A stretch of 64,000 nucleotides of DNA from Methylotenera sp. L2L1. GTDB lineage: Bacteria; Pseudomonadota; Gammaproteobacteria; Burkholderiales; Methylophilaceae. The notes under the pieces are model-generated. The model had not been told where the DNA came from. It worked only from the letters and a program-made list of their open reading frames with translations, and did not search any database. The position numbers and the translations under genes were made by a program. Each line of letters begins with the position of its first letter. The stretch's first letter is position 1. Where the stretch lies: contig NZ_JQMG01000001.1 in the NCBI RefSeq assembly GCF_000744605.1, positions 1,426,001 through 1,490,000 on the forward strand. The letters run 5' to 3'. This document shows positions 26,244 to 35,166 of this stretch, in pieces.

Positions 26244-27119
26244 TTATTGTGCAACACTGGCGGTCACAGGCGCTGTGATGGCTGATACCAAAATGCTGTG
26301 CAGGCGGCGGCTATCTGCGCGTAACACTTTTACATGGATGCCGTTAAAGCTGACTTCTTCATTGCGTTTTGGTAGGTGGCCAAACTTGCTGACGACTAAG
26401 CCGCCAATCGTTGAGAACTCTTCGTCACTGAATGTAGTACCGATAGTTTCATTAAAATCTACAATTTCTGTGAGTGCTTTAACGCGGAACTGACCATCTG
26501 CATTTTGAATGATGTTGTCTTCATCTTCGTCGTAGTCGTACTCGTCTTCAATATCGCCAACAATTTGCTCGAGTACATCCTCAATTGTCACCATGCCAGC
26601 GACACCACCGTATTCATCGACGACAATCGCAATATGGTTGCGGCTGCTACGAAACTCTTTTAATAGCACGTTTAAACGTTTAGCTTCAGGGATAAATACC
26701 GCTGGACGCAACATGTCGCGTACTTCAAAGTCATCGCCTGCGTAATAACGTAGCAAATCTTTTGCAAGCAAAATGCCGATTACATCATTTTTATTGCCTT
26801 CAATGACAGGGAAGCGCGAGTGAGCAGTTTCAATGACATTGGGAATAAATACTTCAGGAGGGTCTGTGATGTCGATGACATCCATCTGTGAGCGCGGAAT
26901 CATGATGTCACGCACTTGCATTTCGCTGACTTGCAATACGCCTTCAATCATGGCGAGAGAGTCTGCATCCATTAGGCTATTTTCGTAGGCGCTGTGTAGT
27001 AGCCCTACAAGCTGCTCGCGGTCTTCAGGTTCCCGCAATAATAAATGACTTAAACGTTCCAACAAGCTAGGCTTGTTACTTAATTTAGGATTACTGGGTT
27101 TTTCCGAGTCGGTTGCCAT
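26244..27119 (-). CDS. corC: CorC/YbeX-type CBS-domain protein
   Basis: A 291-aa cytosolic CBS-pair protein associated with magnesium/cobalt handling and, as YbeX, with ribosome metabolism. MQVRDIMIPRSQMDVID opens the first CBS motif; HIAIVVDEYGGVAGMVTIEDVLEQIVGDIEDEYD closes the second, followed by the CorC_HlyC transporter-associated domain. Unlike HlyC-like relatives it lacks an N-terminal membrane region, which fits CorC. It follows ybeY by 11 bases, in the conserved phoH-ybeY-corC order. Confidence 0.93.
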   Translation of the reverse strand: MATDSEKPSNPKLSNKPSLLERLSHLLLREPEDREQLVGLLHSAYENSLMDADSLAMIEGVLQVSEMQVRDIMIPRSQMDVIDITDPPEVFIPNVIETAHSRFPVIEGNKNDVIGILLAKDLLRYYAGDDFEVRDMLRPAVFIPEAKRLNVLLKEFRSSRNHIAIVVDEYGGVAGMVTIEDVLEQIVGDIEDEYDYDEDEDNIIQNADGQFRVKALTEIVDFNETIGTTFSDEEFSTIGGLVVSKFGHLPKRNEEVSFNGIHVKVLRADSRRLHSILVSAITAPVTASVAQ

Positions 27120-27130
27120 TAGTTGGCGTC

Positions 27131-27568
27131 CTATGTAATGAGATAGGGTGAAGCATACCCTAATTTTGTGACAATTGCAGTCTCTAAGCCTTCCATCAGT
27201 TCGGCTTGTGCGTCTGTTTCATGGTCATAACCATGTAAATGGAGAATGCCATGTACTGTTAAGTGCGCATAATGGGCATCAAGATTTTTCTGCTGCGCTT
27301 TGGCTTCAGCCTCAACCACTGGCGCGCAAATAATAATGTCGCCCATCAAATGAGGCTCTTCGGTAAGGGGGAAGGTCAGCACGTTAGTTGCATAATCTTT
27401 GCCACGGTAGGTGTTGTTGAGCATTTGGCCTTCGTCTGCATCTACAATACGGATGGTGACCTCGGTATCTACTCTGAGTGCGGCTTTCGCCCATAGTCGA
27501 AATTGGCTAGCAGTTGGAAGGTTGCTAGCCTCGCTTGCATATTGAATGGTGGCGGCTAATTTAGGCAT
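27131..27568 (-). CDS. ybeY: Endoribonuclease YbeY
   Basis: Single-strand endoribonuclease needed for 16S rRNA 3' maturation and ribosome quality control. The zinc site HLTVHGILHLHGYDHETDAQA (HGxLHLxGYDH) is intact, preceded by LNNTYRGKDYATNVLTFPL. The 145-aa length is normal. It lies between psiE-like and corC genes; in enterobacteria it directly follows phoH, but here a small membrane protein gene intervenes. Confidence 0.96.
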   Translation of the reverse strand: MPKLAATIQYASEASNLPTASQFRLWAKAALRVDTEVTIRIVDADEGQMLNNTYRGKDYATNVLTFPLTEEPHLMGDIIICAPVVEAEAKAQQKNLDAHYAHLTVHGILHLHGYDHETDAQAELMEGLETAIVTKLGYASPYLIT

Positions 27569-27588
27569 ATCTACTCTTAATTTTTCTC

Positions 27589-28008
27589 TTAATCGCTCTT
27601 CGATTGTAAGTCTGTACCGTCGGTGTATGGAAACTTCACATGTCCGTAACGCACCACTAGAATAGATAGTGCAATCAATAAGATCGAGCCTGAAAGTGCG
27701 AACATCGTCATTGCGTCCAGCTCTTTGATATCGAGCACCAAGAAGCGAGCCAATGCAATAATGCCGATATATAGCGGATACCTGACCGGCAACTTGCCTG
27801 CGGTTAGATAATGGCTAAGCATAGACATCACTTCAAGATATAAGAATAACAGTAGCAAATCGCCAACGTGGATAGTGCGTGCATCCCAAATATTGATAAT
27901 TGCCTGTAGTACGCCCAGTATGGTTGCGAGGCCAATCACAATTAATACTAACTGCTCAACTGCACTTAAGCCCTTTTGCATGATTTTGCTGTATTTATTT
28001 GGTGTCAT
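27589..28008 (-). CDS. PsiE-family membrane protein
   Basis: A 139-aa integral membrane protein with four hydrophobic segments: about 13-38, 50-66, 78-95 and 105-125. AVEQLVLIVIGLATILGVLQAIINI, LLFLYLEVMSMLSHYL and PVRYPLYIGIIALARFLVLDIKELD fit the phosphate-starvation-inducible PsiE family, whose function is unknown. It lies inside the phoH-ybeY operon with small spacers, suggesting cotranscription. No Pho box is obvious to me upstream. Confidence 0.85.
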   Translation of the reverse strand: MTPNKYSKIMQKGLSAVEQLVLIVIGLATILGVLQAIINIWDARTIHVGDLLLLFLYLEVMSMLSHYLTAGKLPVRYPLYIGIIALARFLVLDIKELDAMTMFALSGSILLIALSILVVRYGHVKFPYTDGTDLQSKSD

Positions 28009-28098
28009 TTTTTATCCCAAAGTTACCCATTATTATTTTGATTATACCTTGCTGAATCTTAGCCTAGGTACGCCAGTCTTTGTCGGTACTTTAATGCA

Positions 28099-29046
28099 TT
28101 ACTCTCTACGTTGAGACTCGTACTCTTCATAAGCATTAACGATTTTTTGTACCAGCGGGTGGCGCACGACATCTCCAGATAAAAAATGCGTCATGGCAAT
28201 GCCTTTGATATCTTTTAATACTTTTTGCGCTTCTACTAAACCGCTTTTTTGATGCCGCTGTAAGTCGATTTGCGTCACATCACCAGTAATCACTGCTTTA
28301 GTGCCAAAGCCGATACGTGTCAAAAACATTTTCATTTGCTCAGGTGTCGTGTTTTGCGCTTCATCCAAGATAATAAAGCTTTGATTTAACGTGCGTCCAC
28401 GCATGTAGGCGAGTGGTGCGACTTCAATCGCGCCGCGTTCAAACATTTTGTTCACAGTGTCGTATCCAGCTAAGTCATATAGCGCATCGTATAGTGGGCG
28501 TAAGTAAGGGTCTACTTTTTGGTTTAAATCGCCAGGTAAAAAGCCCAAGCGCTCACCAGCTTCAACAGCTGGGCGTACCAACACAATACGCTTAACGCGG
28601 TCGCGGGTCATTGCATCCACTGCACAGGCAACGGCTAAATAAGTTTTACCTGTACCCGCCGGACCAATGCCAAACGTAATGTCATGTTCCTGTATTTGCT
28701 GCAAATACGCCACTTGGCGTGGTGTGCGGCCATGTAAGTCACCGCGGCGTGTCATGAGCACCGGCATGGCGGTAGAAACCACGTCTTCCGGTTTGAGCTT
28801 GTCGATTTCCACTAAACCCAGTTGCACGTCTTCTAGCTCGATAGGTTTTTTTGCGCGGACGTAAAAGTTTTCAATCAGTTGCGCGGCAAGGCGTGTGTTG
28901 TCTAGTTTGCCACTGATGTTAAACGTGCTGCTCCGGCGATTAATGTTCACCTCAAGTGCGGTTTCAATTTGTTTGATGTTTTCATCAAGCGGCCCACAGA
29001 GGTTAGCAAGGCGAGCATTATCTTCAGGGGTTAAGGTAATTTCCAT
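28099..29046 (-). CDS. phoH: PhoH-like ATPase (YbeZ)
   Basis: A 315-aa cytosolic ATPase related to RNA helicases that works with YbeY. Walker A is GIGPAGTGKTYLAVACA at about residue 130; FIILDEAQNTTPEQMKMFLTRIG is Walker B, and VVRHPLVQKIV the C-terminal conserved arginine block. An N-terminal KH-like region precedes the ATPase. It starts three bases after miaB ends, the conserved miaB-ybeZ junction. Confidence 0.95.
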   Translation of the reverse strand: MEITLTPEDNARLANLCGPLDENIKQIETALEVNINRRSSTFNISGKLDNTRLAAQLIENFYVRAKKPIELEDVQLGLVEIDKLKPEDVVSTAMPVLMTRRGDLHGRTPRQVAYLQQIQEHDITFGIGPAGTGKTYLAVACAVDAMTRDRVKRIVLVRPAVEAGERLGFLPGDLNQKVDPYLRPLYDALYDLAGYDTVNKMFERGAIEVAPLAYMRGRTLNQSFIILDEAQNTTPEQMKMFLTRIGFGTKAVITGDVTQIDLQRHQKSGLVEAQKVLKDIKGIAMTHFLSGDVVRHPLVQKIVNAYEEYESQRRE

Positions 29047-29048
29047 GG

Positions 29049-30377
29049 TTATACGATCTCGCCAATTAAGCGTCTTGGGTTAGAAACGTCGGTGATTTTT
29101 ACATGTACAAACTGATGCACCAAGCTTGCATCGCCTGCGATATCGACCACTCGGTTATTATCAGTTTTGCCAGCTAGCAAACTAGCATCTTTCCACGATG
29201 CGCCTTCAATCAGTACGCGTTGTGTAGTGCCTAGCATTGCTTCAGAGATTGCTTTGGCTTGCGCTTCGTTGATTGCTTGTAATTTATCTAAACGTGCCAG
29301 TTTAACTTCTTGTGTAGTGTCATCTTTTAAAAATGCGGCAGGCGTGCCAGGGCGCGGGCTGTATAAAAAGCTAAAGCTTGCATCAAAGCCTACGTCCTGC
29401 ATCAGTTTTACCGTTGCCTCAAAATCTGCATCGCTTTCACCGGGGAAGCCAATGATAAAGTCGGACGTAAAGGTTAAATTAGGATTGGCCGTTTTAAGTT
29501 TGCGGATAATCGATTTAAATTGCAGGGCTGTGTAATTGCGTTTCATCGCCATCAGAATACGGTCACTGCCGGCTTGTACAGGTAAATGTAATTGCGCTGC
29601 CAGTTTTGGCACAGTGGCAAAACAGTTAATTAAACGCTCATTCATTTCATTAGGATGGCTGGTAGTAAAACGAATGCGCTCAATCTGCGGAATTTCTGCA
29701 ATGGTTTCAATCAGCATGGCCAAGTCAGCCTCCACATCATCATACTCTGTGCGGTAAGCATTGACGTTTTGCCCTAACAGCGTAATTTCTTTCACGCCTT
29801 GTTCTGCAAGCTGTACGGCTTCGGTCAAAATATCAGCAAATGGGCGGGAAACCTCTTCCCCTCGTGTGTAGGGCACAACGCAAAAACTACAATATTTGCT
29901 ACAGCCTTCCATAATGCTTAAAAACGCACTCACCCCTTCCACACGTGGTGGTGGTAAGTGGTCAAACTTTTCAATTTCTGGAAAGCTAATATCCACTTGT
30001 GAAGTACCGCTTGCTTGCTTGTTTTTAATCATCTCTGGCAGGCGGTGTAAGGTTTGTGGGCCAAATACAACATCAACGTATGGTGCACGTTTGATGATGT
30101 TGTCACCCTCTTGTGAGGCCACGCATCCGCCCACGCCAATCACTAAATTCGGATTTTTCTCTTTTAACGGAATAAAGCGACCAAGGTGGCTAAACACTTT
30201 ATCTTCAGCTTTTTCACGTACGGAGCAAGTGTTGAGCAAAATCACATCTGCATCATCAGGGGTTAGCGTTTCTACCATGCCATCTGACGCAGATAGCATG
30301 TCTGCCATCCTAGATGAGTCGTACTCGTTCATCTGGCAGCCGAAGGTCTTAATAAAAACTTTTTTAGGTGTATTCAA
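29049..30377 (-). CDS. miaB: tRNA-2-methylthio-N6-isopentenyladenosine synthase
   Basis: Radical-SAM methylthiotransferase acting on A37 of tRNAs. The 442-aa protein has the N-terminal UPF0004 domain with its three iron-sulfur cysteines ([33 protein letters not shown]), the radical-SAM [15 protein letters not shown] (CxxxCxxC) at about 155-170 and a C-terminal TRAM domain (RVLIEG ... VHVKITDV). It is the promoter-proximal gene of the miaB-phoH-psiE-ybeY-corC unit and is divergent from cysG. Confidence 0.97.
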   Translation of the reverse strand: MNTPKKVFIKTFGCQMNEYDSSRMADMLSASDGMVETLTPDDADVILLNTCSVREKAEDKVFSHLGRFIPLKEKNPNLVIGVGGCVASQEGDNIIKRAPYVDVVFGPQTLHRLPEMIKNKQASGTSQVDISFPEIEKFDHLPPPRVEGVSAFLSIMEGCSKYCSFCVVPYTRGEEVSRPFADILTEAVQLAEQGVKEITLLGQNVNAYRTEYDDVEADLAMLIETIAEIPQIERIRFTTSHPNEMNERLINCFATVPKLAAQLHLPVQAGSDRILMAMKRNYTALQFKSIIRKLKTANPNLTFTSDFIIGFPGESDADFEATVKLMQDVGFDASFSFLYSPRPGTPAAFLKDDTTQEVKLARLDKLQAINEAQAKAISEAMLGTTQRVLIEGASWKDASLLAGKTDNNRVVDIAGDASLVHQFVHVKITDVSNPRRLIGEIV

Positions 30378-30493
30378 GGTGTTATAGCCAAAGCGTAAAA
30401 TATGATTTTAACGTATTTGCTCACTTGCCTCACGCAAAGTTGTTGACTACAAGGTAAAATGATTAACTTAATGAATAAATAGCTATTTAAAAC

Positions 30494-31882
30494 ATGCAAG
30501 CACTCCCAATTTTTATCAATATCACTCATCGCTTATGTGTCGTGATTGGCGGCGGTGATGTCGCCACGCGCAAGGTCAGCATGTTGTTAAAAGCAAATGC
30601 TGCAATTACCTTGGTTTCACCAGAAATATGTCCTGAGTTAACAGCATTAGCTAATGATGGAAAAATTAAATGTATTCAATCCAATTATCACAAGCAGCAG
30701 CTTGAAGGCGCGTGTTTGGTCGTTGCTGCAACAGACGATATGTCGGTTAATCAAGCGGTCTCAATCGATTCAAAAGCATTGGGTATCCCTGTTAACGTGG
30801 TAGATGCTCCGGATTTATGTACTTTCACAATGGGTTCAATTATTGAGCGTAGCCCTGTTGTGATAGCGGTTTCCAGTGAGGGTAATGCGCCGGTGTTAGC
30901 GCGTTATATTCGTACCAAAATTGAAACAATGTTGCCTGCGGGCTATGGACGCATCGCGGGTATTGCCGGTGAGTTTCGCGATAAAGTAAAAGCAAAGTTT
31001 ACCACCACGCAAGCGCGTCGCCGCTTTTGGGAAGATGTGCTACAAGGCCCGTTAGTCGAGCGTGTTTTATCAGGGCAAGAACAATCAGCACGTGCTTTGT
31101 TGCAAGATTTGATCGATCAGGAAAATGTCACCACGAATAAAGGTGAGGTGTTCTTAGTTGGCGGCGGCCCGGGGGACCCAGATTTATTAACGTTCAGGGC
31201 GCTACGCTTGATGCAGCAGTGTGATGTATGTGTCTACGATAAATTGGTGAGCCCCGAGGTGATGGAGTTGGTGCGCCGTGATGCTGAGCTGATTTACGTA
31301 GGTAAATCGCGTGACCAACATACACTTCCACAAGAAGAAATTAATGCGTTACTTGCTAAGCTAGCATTGCAAGGTAAGCGGGTACTCCGCTTGAAAGGCG
31401 GCGATCCATTTATTTTTGGCCGTGGCGGCGAAGAAATTGAAACGCTGATGGAACACGGTGTTCCATTTCAGGTGGTGCCTGGTATCACCGCTGCGAATGG
31501 TGTTTCTAGCTATGCAGGTATACCACTGACACATCGAGATTACGCACAGGCTTGTTTGTTTATTACCGGGCACTTAAAAGATGGCAGTTTAGATTTGGAT
31601 TGGGAAGCCATGGCTAGACCAAGACAAACCGTTGTCATTTACATGGGTTTAGTTGGTTTGGCAGAAATCTGCGTGCAGCTAATTAAGCACGGCGTTTCCC
31701 CTGACATGCCAGTCGCTGTGGTGCAGCAGGGCACAACGCAACGTCAAAAAGTAGTAACGGCAACGTTGGCAGATTTGTCTGAGAAGGTCACTGAGGCAGG
31801 GCTAAAACCACCATGCCTCACGATCATTGGTGAAGTGGTGCATCTGCGCGAGAAATTGGCTTGGTTTGAGCCTAGTGTCTAG
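30494..31882 (+). CDS. cysG: Siroheme synthase, trifunctional
   Basis: Converts uroporphyrinogen III to siroheme for sulfite and nitrite reductases. The N-terminal half is the precorrin-2 dehydrogenase/ferrochelatase: CVVIGGGDVATRKVSMLL (NAD site), VVAATDDMSVN, and SSEGNAPVLARYIRTKIE. The C-terminal half is uroporphyrinogen methyltransferase: LVGGGPGDPDLLTFRAL, RLKGGDPFIFGRGGEE and VVPGITAANGVSSYAGIPLTHR. The 462-aa length is that of full CysG. No sulfur-assimilation genes are adjacent. Confidence 0.96.
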   Translation: MQALPIFINITHRLCVVIGGGDVATRKVSMLLKANAAITLVSPEICPELTALANDGKIKCIQSNYHKQQLEGACLVVAATDDMSVNQAVSIDSKALGIPVNVVDAPDLCTFTMGSIIERSPVVIAVSSEGNAPVLARYIRTKIETMLPAGYGRIAGIAGEFRDKVKAKFTTTQARRRFWEDVLQGPLVERVLSGQEQSARALLQDLIDQENVTTNKGEVFLVGGGPGDPDLLTFRALRLMQQCDVCVYDKLVSPEVMELVRRDAELIYVGKSRDQHTLPQEEINALLAKLALQGKRVLRLKGGDPFIFGRGGEEIETLMEHGVPFQVVPGITAANGVSSYAGIPLTHRDYAQACLFITGHLKDGSLDLDWEAMARPRQTVVIYMGLVGLAEICVQLIKHGVSPDMPVAVVQQGTTQRQKVVTATLADLSEKVTEAGLKPPCLTIIGEVVHLREKLAWFEPSV

Positions 31883-31989
31883 TCTTTAACGGCATTGCTA
31901 GTGATTGGTTTCTGAGTCAGCAATTATAGTTTTCCGTTCGAAAACTTGCCATTTAAAGCAGCTGTTTAAACCTATATTGCCGTGAGATG

Positions 31990-33297
31990 TTAGTTTTTAA
32001 TCGGGATGCTCAGGCGCGCCTCTAGGCCACCTTCAGGCCGATTGATCAACTCAAGTTTGCCATGATGTAATTTTGCAATACGGTCTGCAATCGCTAAGCC
32101 TAAACCACTGCCTCCCGCATTGCTGCGAGCAGTATCAAGCCGTTCAAATGGGCGCAATATTTTTTCTAAATGCGTTTCTGGAATACCAGGGCCATTATCA
32201 AAGACGCTAATCACAATGCAGTCTGCCAATATCTGGCTGCTCACCCGTACTTGTCCACCCCCATAGTTGTAAGCATTACCAACGAGGTTATCTAGTAAGC
32301 GCTGCATCGCAAGTGGCTTAATCGGCACTTTGTAGGTAGGTGCTAGTTGAATCACCAAATCGCGTCCAGCACGTTCTTGCCTATCATGTAGGCCTTGCAG
32401 CAAGGTATTGATGTCGACCATCAGTGTTGGTTCACCCTCTGTGCCGCGTACAAAATCTAAGAACTGGTGGATGATATTGTCCATGTCGGCAATATCCTGC
32501 ACCATGCCAGACTTCAGGTAGCCACAATCTTTTTCAGGTAGCATTTCTACCGCAAGACGTAGCCGTGCTAAGGGTGTACGAATGTCGTGAGACACGCCGG
32601 CAAGAATCAGTGTTCTTTCAGCATCGAGCTCTGCTAGCGATTCCGCCATTTTATTAAAAGTGGTGCTCACTTCACGTAGCTCTGTCACGCTATCTTCTGG
32701 TAGCTTTTCTGGGCGCTGGCCTTTACGCAGCCTATCAGCAGCGCTTACCAGCAGGTTGAGTGGCTTGTTAATACGGGCAGCAATTAAATAGCCACCGGCT
32801 AATGATAAGCTTAGTACTAAGCCAATCCAACCTAGCCATTGCCAAGGAAAAGAGCGCTCTACATGCACGTTGGGGATCACTACCCAAAAGTCATCTTGGT
32901 CGATGCCAAAGCTTACCCACAAGCCATCGATGCCATAGTGATTTGTCGTGATAATGGTTTGTACGCCCAGACGCTCGCGGATTTTATCTGCCACCATGTT
33001 AATAAATGGGTCATTTGGCAGTGGGGCAATTTCTTCCATAAAGTCTGCGTAATAAATACGCACACCTTCTTTGCCAGTTAGCTCTGAAAGTAATGCTAAG
33101 CGAAGGTTTTCTTGAGATGCAATTAAGGACGCGCGCGTGTAGTTAACAACGGTGACCGCTTGTAATGCAGTTGCCTGCGCGCGAGGTTCTCGTTCGAAAT
33201 ACTCAAAAATCTTTAGGGATGCAAACTGGCCAATCGCTAATAACAGCGCGATCAGCAGCATAATTCTTGAGAGTAGTTTTTTGGGTAAGAGGCGCAA
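31990..33297 (-). CDS. envZ: EnvZ-type osmosensor histidine kinase
   Basis: A 435-aa inner-membrane sensor kinase. TM1 is at about 10-27 and TM2 near 155-178, with a periplasmic domain between; a HAMP segment follows (RINKPLNLLVSAADRLRKG). The H-box GVSHDIRTPLARLRLAVEML carries the phosphorylated histidine, then the N-box (LLDNLVGNAYNYGG), D-box (FDNGPGIPE) and G-box (GGSGLGLAIADRI). It lies 81 bases downstream of ompR on the same strand; in enterobacteria the two overlap. Confidence 0.93.
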   Translation of the reverse strand: MRLLPKKLLSRIMLLIALLLAIGQFASLKIFEYFEREPRAQATALQAVTVVNYTRASLIASQENLRLALLSELTGKEGVRIYYADFMEEIAPLPNDPFINMVADKIRERLGVQTIITTNHYGIDGLWVSFGIDQDDFWVVIPNVHVERSFPWQWLGWIGLVLSLSLAGGYLIAARINKPLNLLVSAADRLRKGQRPEKLPEDSVTELREVSTTFNKMAESLAELDAERTLILAGVSHDIRTPLARLRLAVEMLPEKDCGYLKSGMVQDIADMDNIIHQFLDFVRGTEGEPTLMVDINTLLQGLHDRQERAGRDLVIQLAPTYKVPIKPLAMQRLLDNLVGNAYNYGGGQVRVSSQILADCIVISVFDNGPGIPETHLEKILRPFERLDTARSNAGGSGLGLAIADRIAKLHHGKLELINRPEGGLEARLSIPIKN

Positions 33298-33378
33298 AGG
33301 TGTTAGCTTTAGTAATAAAAGTGAGCATTAAATCAGGCAATCACAGCATGCAGGATTGCCTGTTGCATAAATTTCTGA

Positions 33379-34107
33379 CTAATTGTCTGCTTCGCCATCT
33401 GGTATGAATACGTAGCCAAATCCCCACATGGTTTGTAGATAGCGCGGATGCGCGGGATCCGGTTCAATCAATTTACGTAGACGCGATACTTGCACATCAA
33501 TACTGCGATCGTAAACATCCAGTTCACGTCCGCGTGCTAACTGCATGAGTCTGTCGCGCGATAAAGGCTGGCGCGGGTGGTCTACAAATACTTTCAGCAA
33601 TGCAAACTCACCGCTAGTAATCGCAATGGCAGTCCCTTGGCGGCTCAGTGAGCGTGTTGCTGCATTAAATACAAAGTCACCAATCGTGATATTCTCTGCG
33701 GCATTGGCGGGTGCGCTTGGCACCAATCGTTCATGCCTGCGTAGCACTGCATTAATGCGGGCTAATAATTCTCTTGGGTTAAACGGTTTTGGCAAATAGT
33801 CATCTGCCCCCATTTCTAGACCGATAATGCGGTCCACTTCATCGCCACGTGCCGTTAGCATCACAATCGGCATCATGGTTGCGCTACCGCGCATTCTTCG
33901 ACAGATGGATAAGCCATCTTCACCGGGTAACATCAAATCTAGCACTAATAAATCAATAGCATCACTGTTCAGTATGCTATCCATTTCTTTAGCGTCATTT
34001 GCAGTTTTGACGTTAAAGCCTTGTTCGGTGAGATAGCGTTGCAACAGTTCACGTAAACGCACATCGTCATCTACGACTAAGATTTTTTTATTTTGATCTG
34101 CCATCAT
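33379..34107 (-). CDS. ompR: OmpR-family response regulator
   Basis: A 242-aa regulator with an N-terminal receiver (acidic pair VVDDD, phospho-acceptor Asp in LLVLDLMLPGEDG, Lys in DDYLPKPF) and a C-terminal winged helix (GEFALLKVFVDHPRQPLSRDRLM, YDRSIDVQVSRLRKLIE, RYLQTMWGFGYVF). The last part is nearly diagnostic for OmpR. Start is one of two adjacent ATGs at 34107/34104 with AAGG upstream. It is divergent from an EF-hand gene, with a tandem 10-mer site between. Confidence 0.93.
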   Translation of the reverse strand: MMADQNKKILVVDDDVRLRELLQRYLTEQGFNVKTANDAKEMDSILNSDAIDLLVLDLMLPGEDGLSICRRMRGSATMMPIVMLTARGDEVDRIIGLEMGADDYLPKPFNPRELLARINAVLRRHERLVPSAPANAAENITIGDFVFNAATRSLSRQGTAIAITSGEFALLKVFVDHPRQPLSRDRLMQLARGRELDVYDRSIDVQVSRLRKLIEPDPAHPRYLQTMWGFGYVFIPDGEADN

Positions 34108-34400
34108 TATGTTTAAACCTTAATTTTTTAATAGAATGATATTGAATGCTAGTAAAACAATATTATTTTCAATAACTGCAAAGTGTATGCTAAATTTATA
34201 TTTATATTCAATTTTATGTGATTAAACTTAAAAAATTATTCATTGTCACATCACTTATATTGTAAAAATTTACAATTTCTTACAATTTCACCGTTTAATG
34301 AAACATTCAATTAACAAACGTGCTTCATGATAATGCAACTTAAAATCGTAATGCTCAACATTGGAAACTTGATTCTTTGGATTTGATCTTGCTAAACAAT
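34108..34400. promoter_or_regulatory. A+T-rich divergent control region with tandem 10-mers
   Basis: The 293 bases between ompR and the EF-hand gene are strongly A+T-rich. At 34270-34289 the decamer TTACAATTTC occurs twice in direct tandem, giving same-face spacing as in OmpR-family binding sites. A palindrome TTGTAAA-AA-TTTACAA at 34260-34275 overlaps it. Binding by the neighbouring OmpR is inference; the repeats themselves are plain. No open frame of note is in this stretch. Confidence 0.5.
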
Positions 34401-34997
34401 ATGTCATTGACCAAGTATGCGTGCCTAGTTCTATGCATGGGCTTAAGCCTTTCTTCAGGTGTGAGTGCAGAGAGTCGGAATAATTTGTCTGCAGCATCTG
34501 ACAAAGCTAAGCGAATGGCAGAGGACGAACGTTTTGCTGAAGATGATAACAAAGGCGATGGATACCAAAAAACCCTCAACTTAAACTTCAGCCCTGAACG
34601 CAGAGAAATGTTACGCAAAGCGCTTGAAGAGTATGCGCGCTCTATTGATCCAAGTCATGACCAAATTGAAGAGCGCAGACGCGCAATGCAAGAAAGTATT
34701 GAAGCGCGCTTTTTTGAGGCAGATACCAATAACAACAGCACTATAGACCGACAAGAAGCGACAGAGAAACTGCCGCAAATTGCTAGACATTTCAACAGTG
34801 TAGATAGCAATCAAGATGGCGTCATTTCATTAAATGAGCTAGTTGAAGCCCAAGCGAGAATCTTAGAGCGTCGCAGAGCAGCTGAAGCTGCAATTCAATT
34901 GGAAAAGCAAAAAAGAATGATTGAGGCTGAGGCGCTAGAAGAAGCTAAAGCGAAAAACAAGCAAGCAACCAATACCCCCAAAAAGAAGTCATTATAG
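34401..34997 (+). CDS. Exported EF-hand calcium-binding protein
   Basis: A 198-aa secreted or periplasmic protein. A signal peptide covers about residues 1-23 (ending VSAES). Two EF-hand loops are visible: DTNNNSTIDRQE at residues 108-119 and DSNQDGVISLNE at 135-146, with acidic ligands at positions 1, 3, 5 and 12 mostly kept (the first loop has N at 3 and 5). Charged helical, coiled-coil-like segments flank them. ATG 34401 is preferred to the TTG at 34377 because the signal peptide begins there. The role is unknown; calcium binding is inferred. Confidence 0.8.
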   Translation: MSLTKYACLVLCMGLSLSSGVSAESRNNLSAASDKAKRMAEDERFAEDDNKGDGYQKTLNLNFSPERREMLRKALEEYARSIDPSHDQIEERRRAMQESIEARFFEADTNNNSTIDRQEATEKLPQIARHFNSVDSNQDGVISLNELVEAQARILERRRAAEAAIQLEKQKRMIEAEALEEAKAKNKQATNTPKKKSL

Positions 34998-35166
34998 CGC
35001 TACATTTAGCCTGTATCTTTATCCCGGCATCTAGTTGTTATGCCGACTGTCAGTCGATATCTTCACAGTAATATTTATCCCCAGATTTTAAATCTAGTGT
35101 CTATACCGTAGGTGTATACATTCATGCATAATAGGCACCAATGATGAATCAATACGGTGCTTGTGT

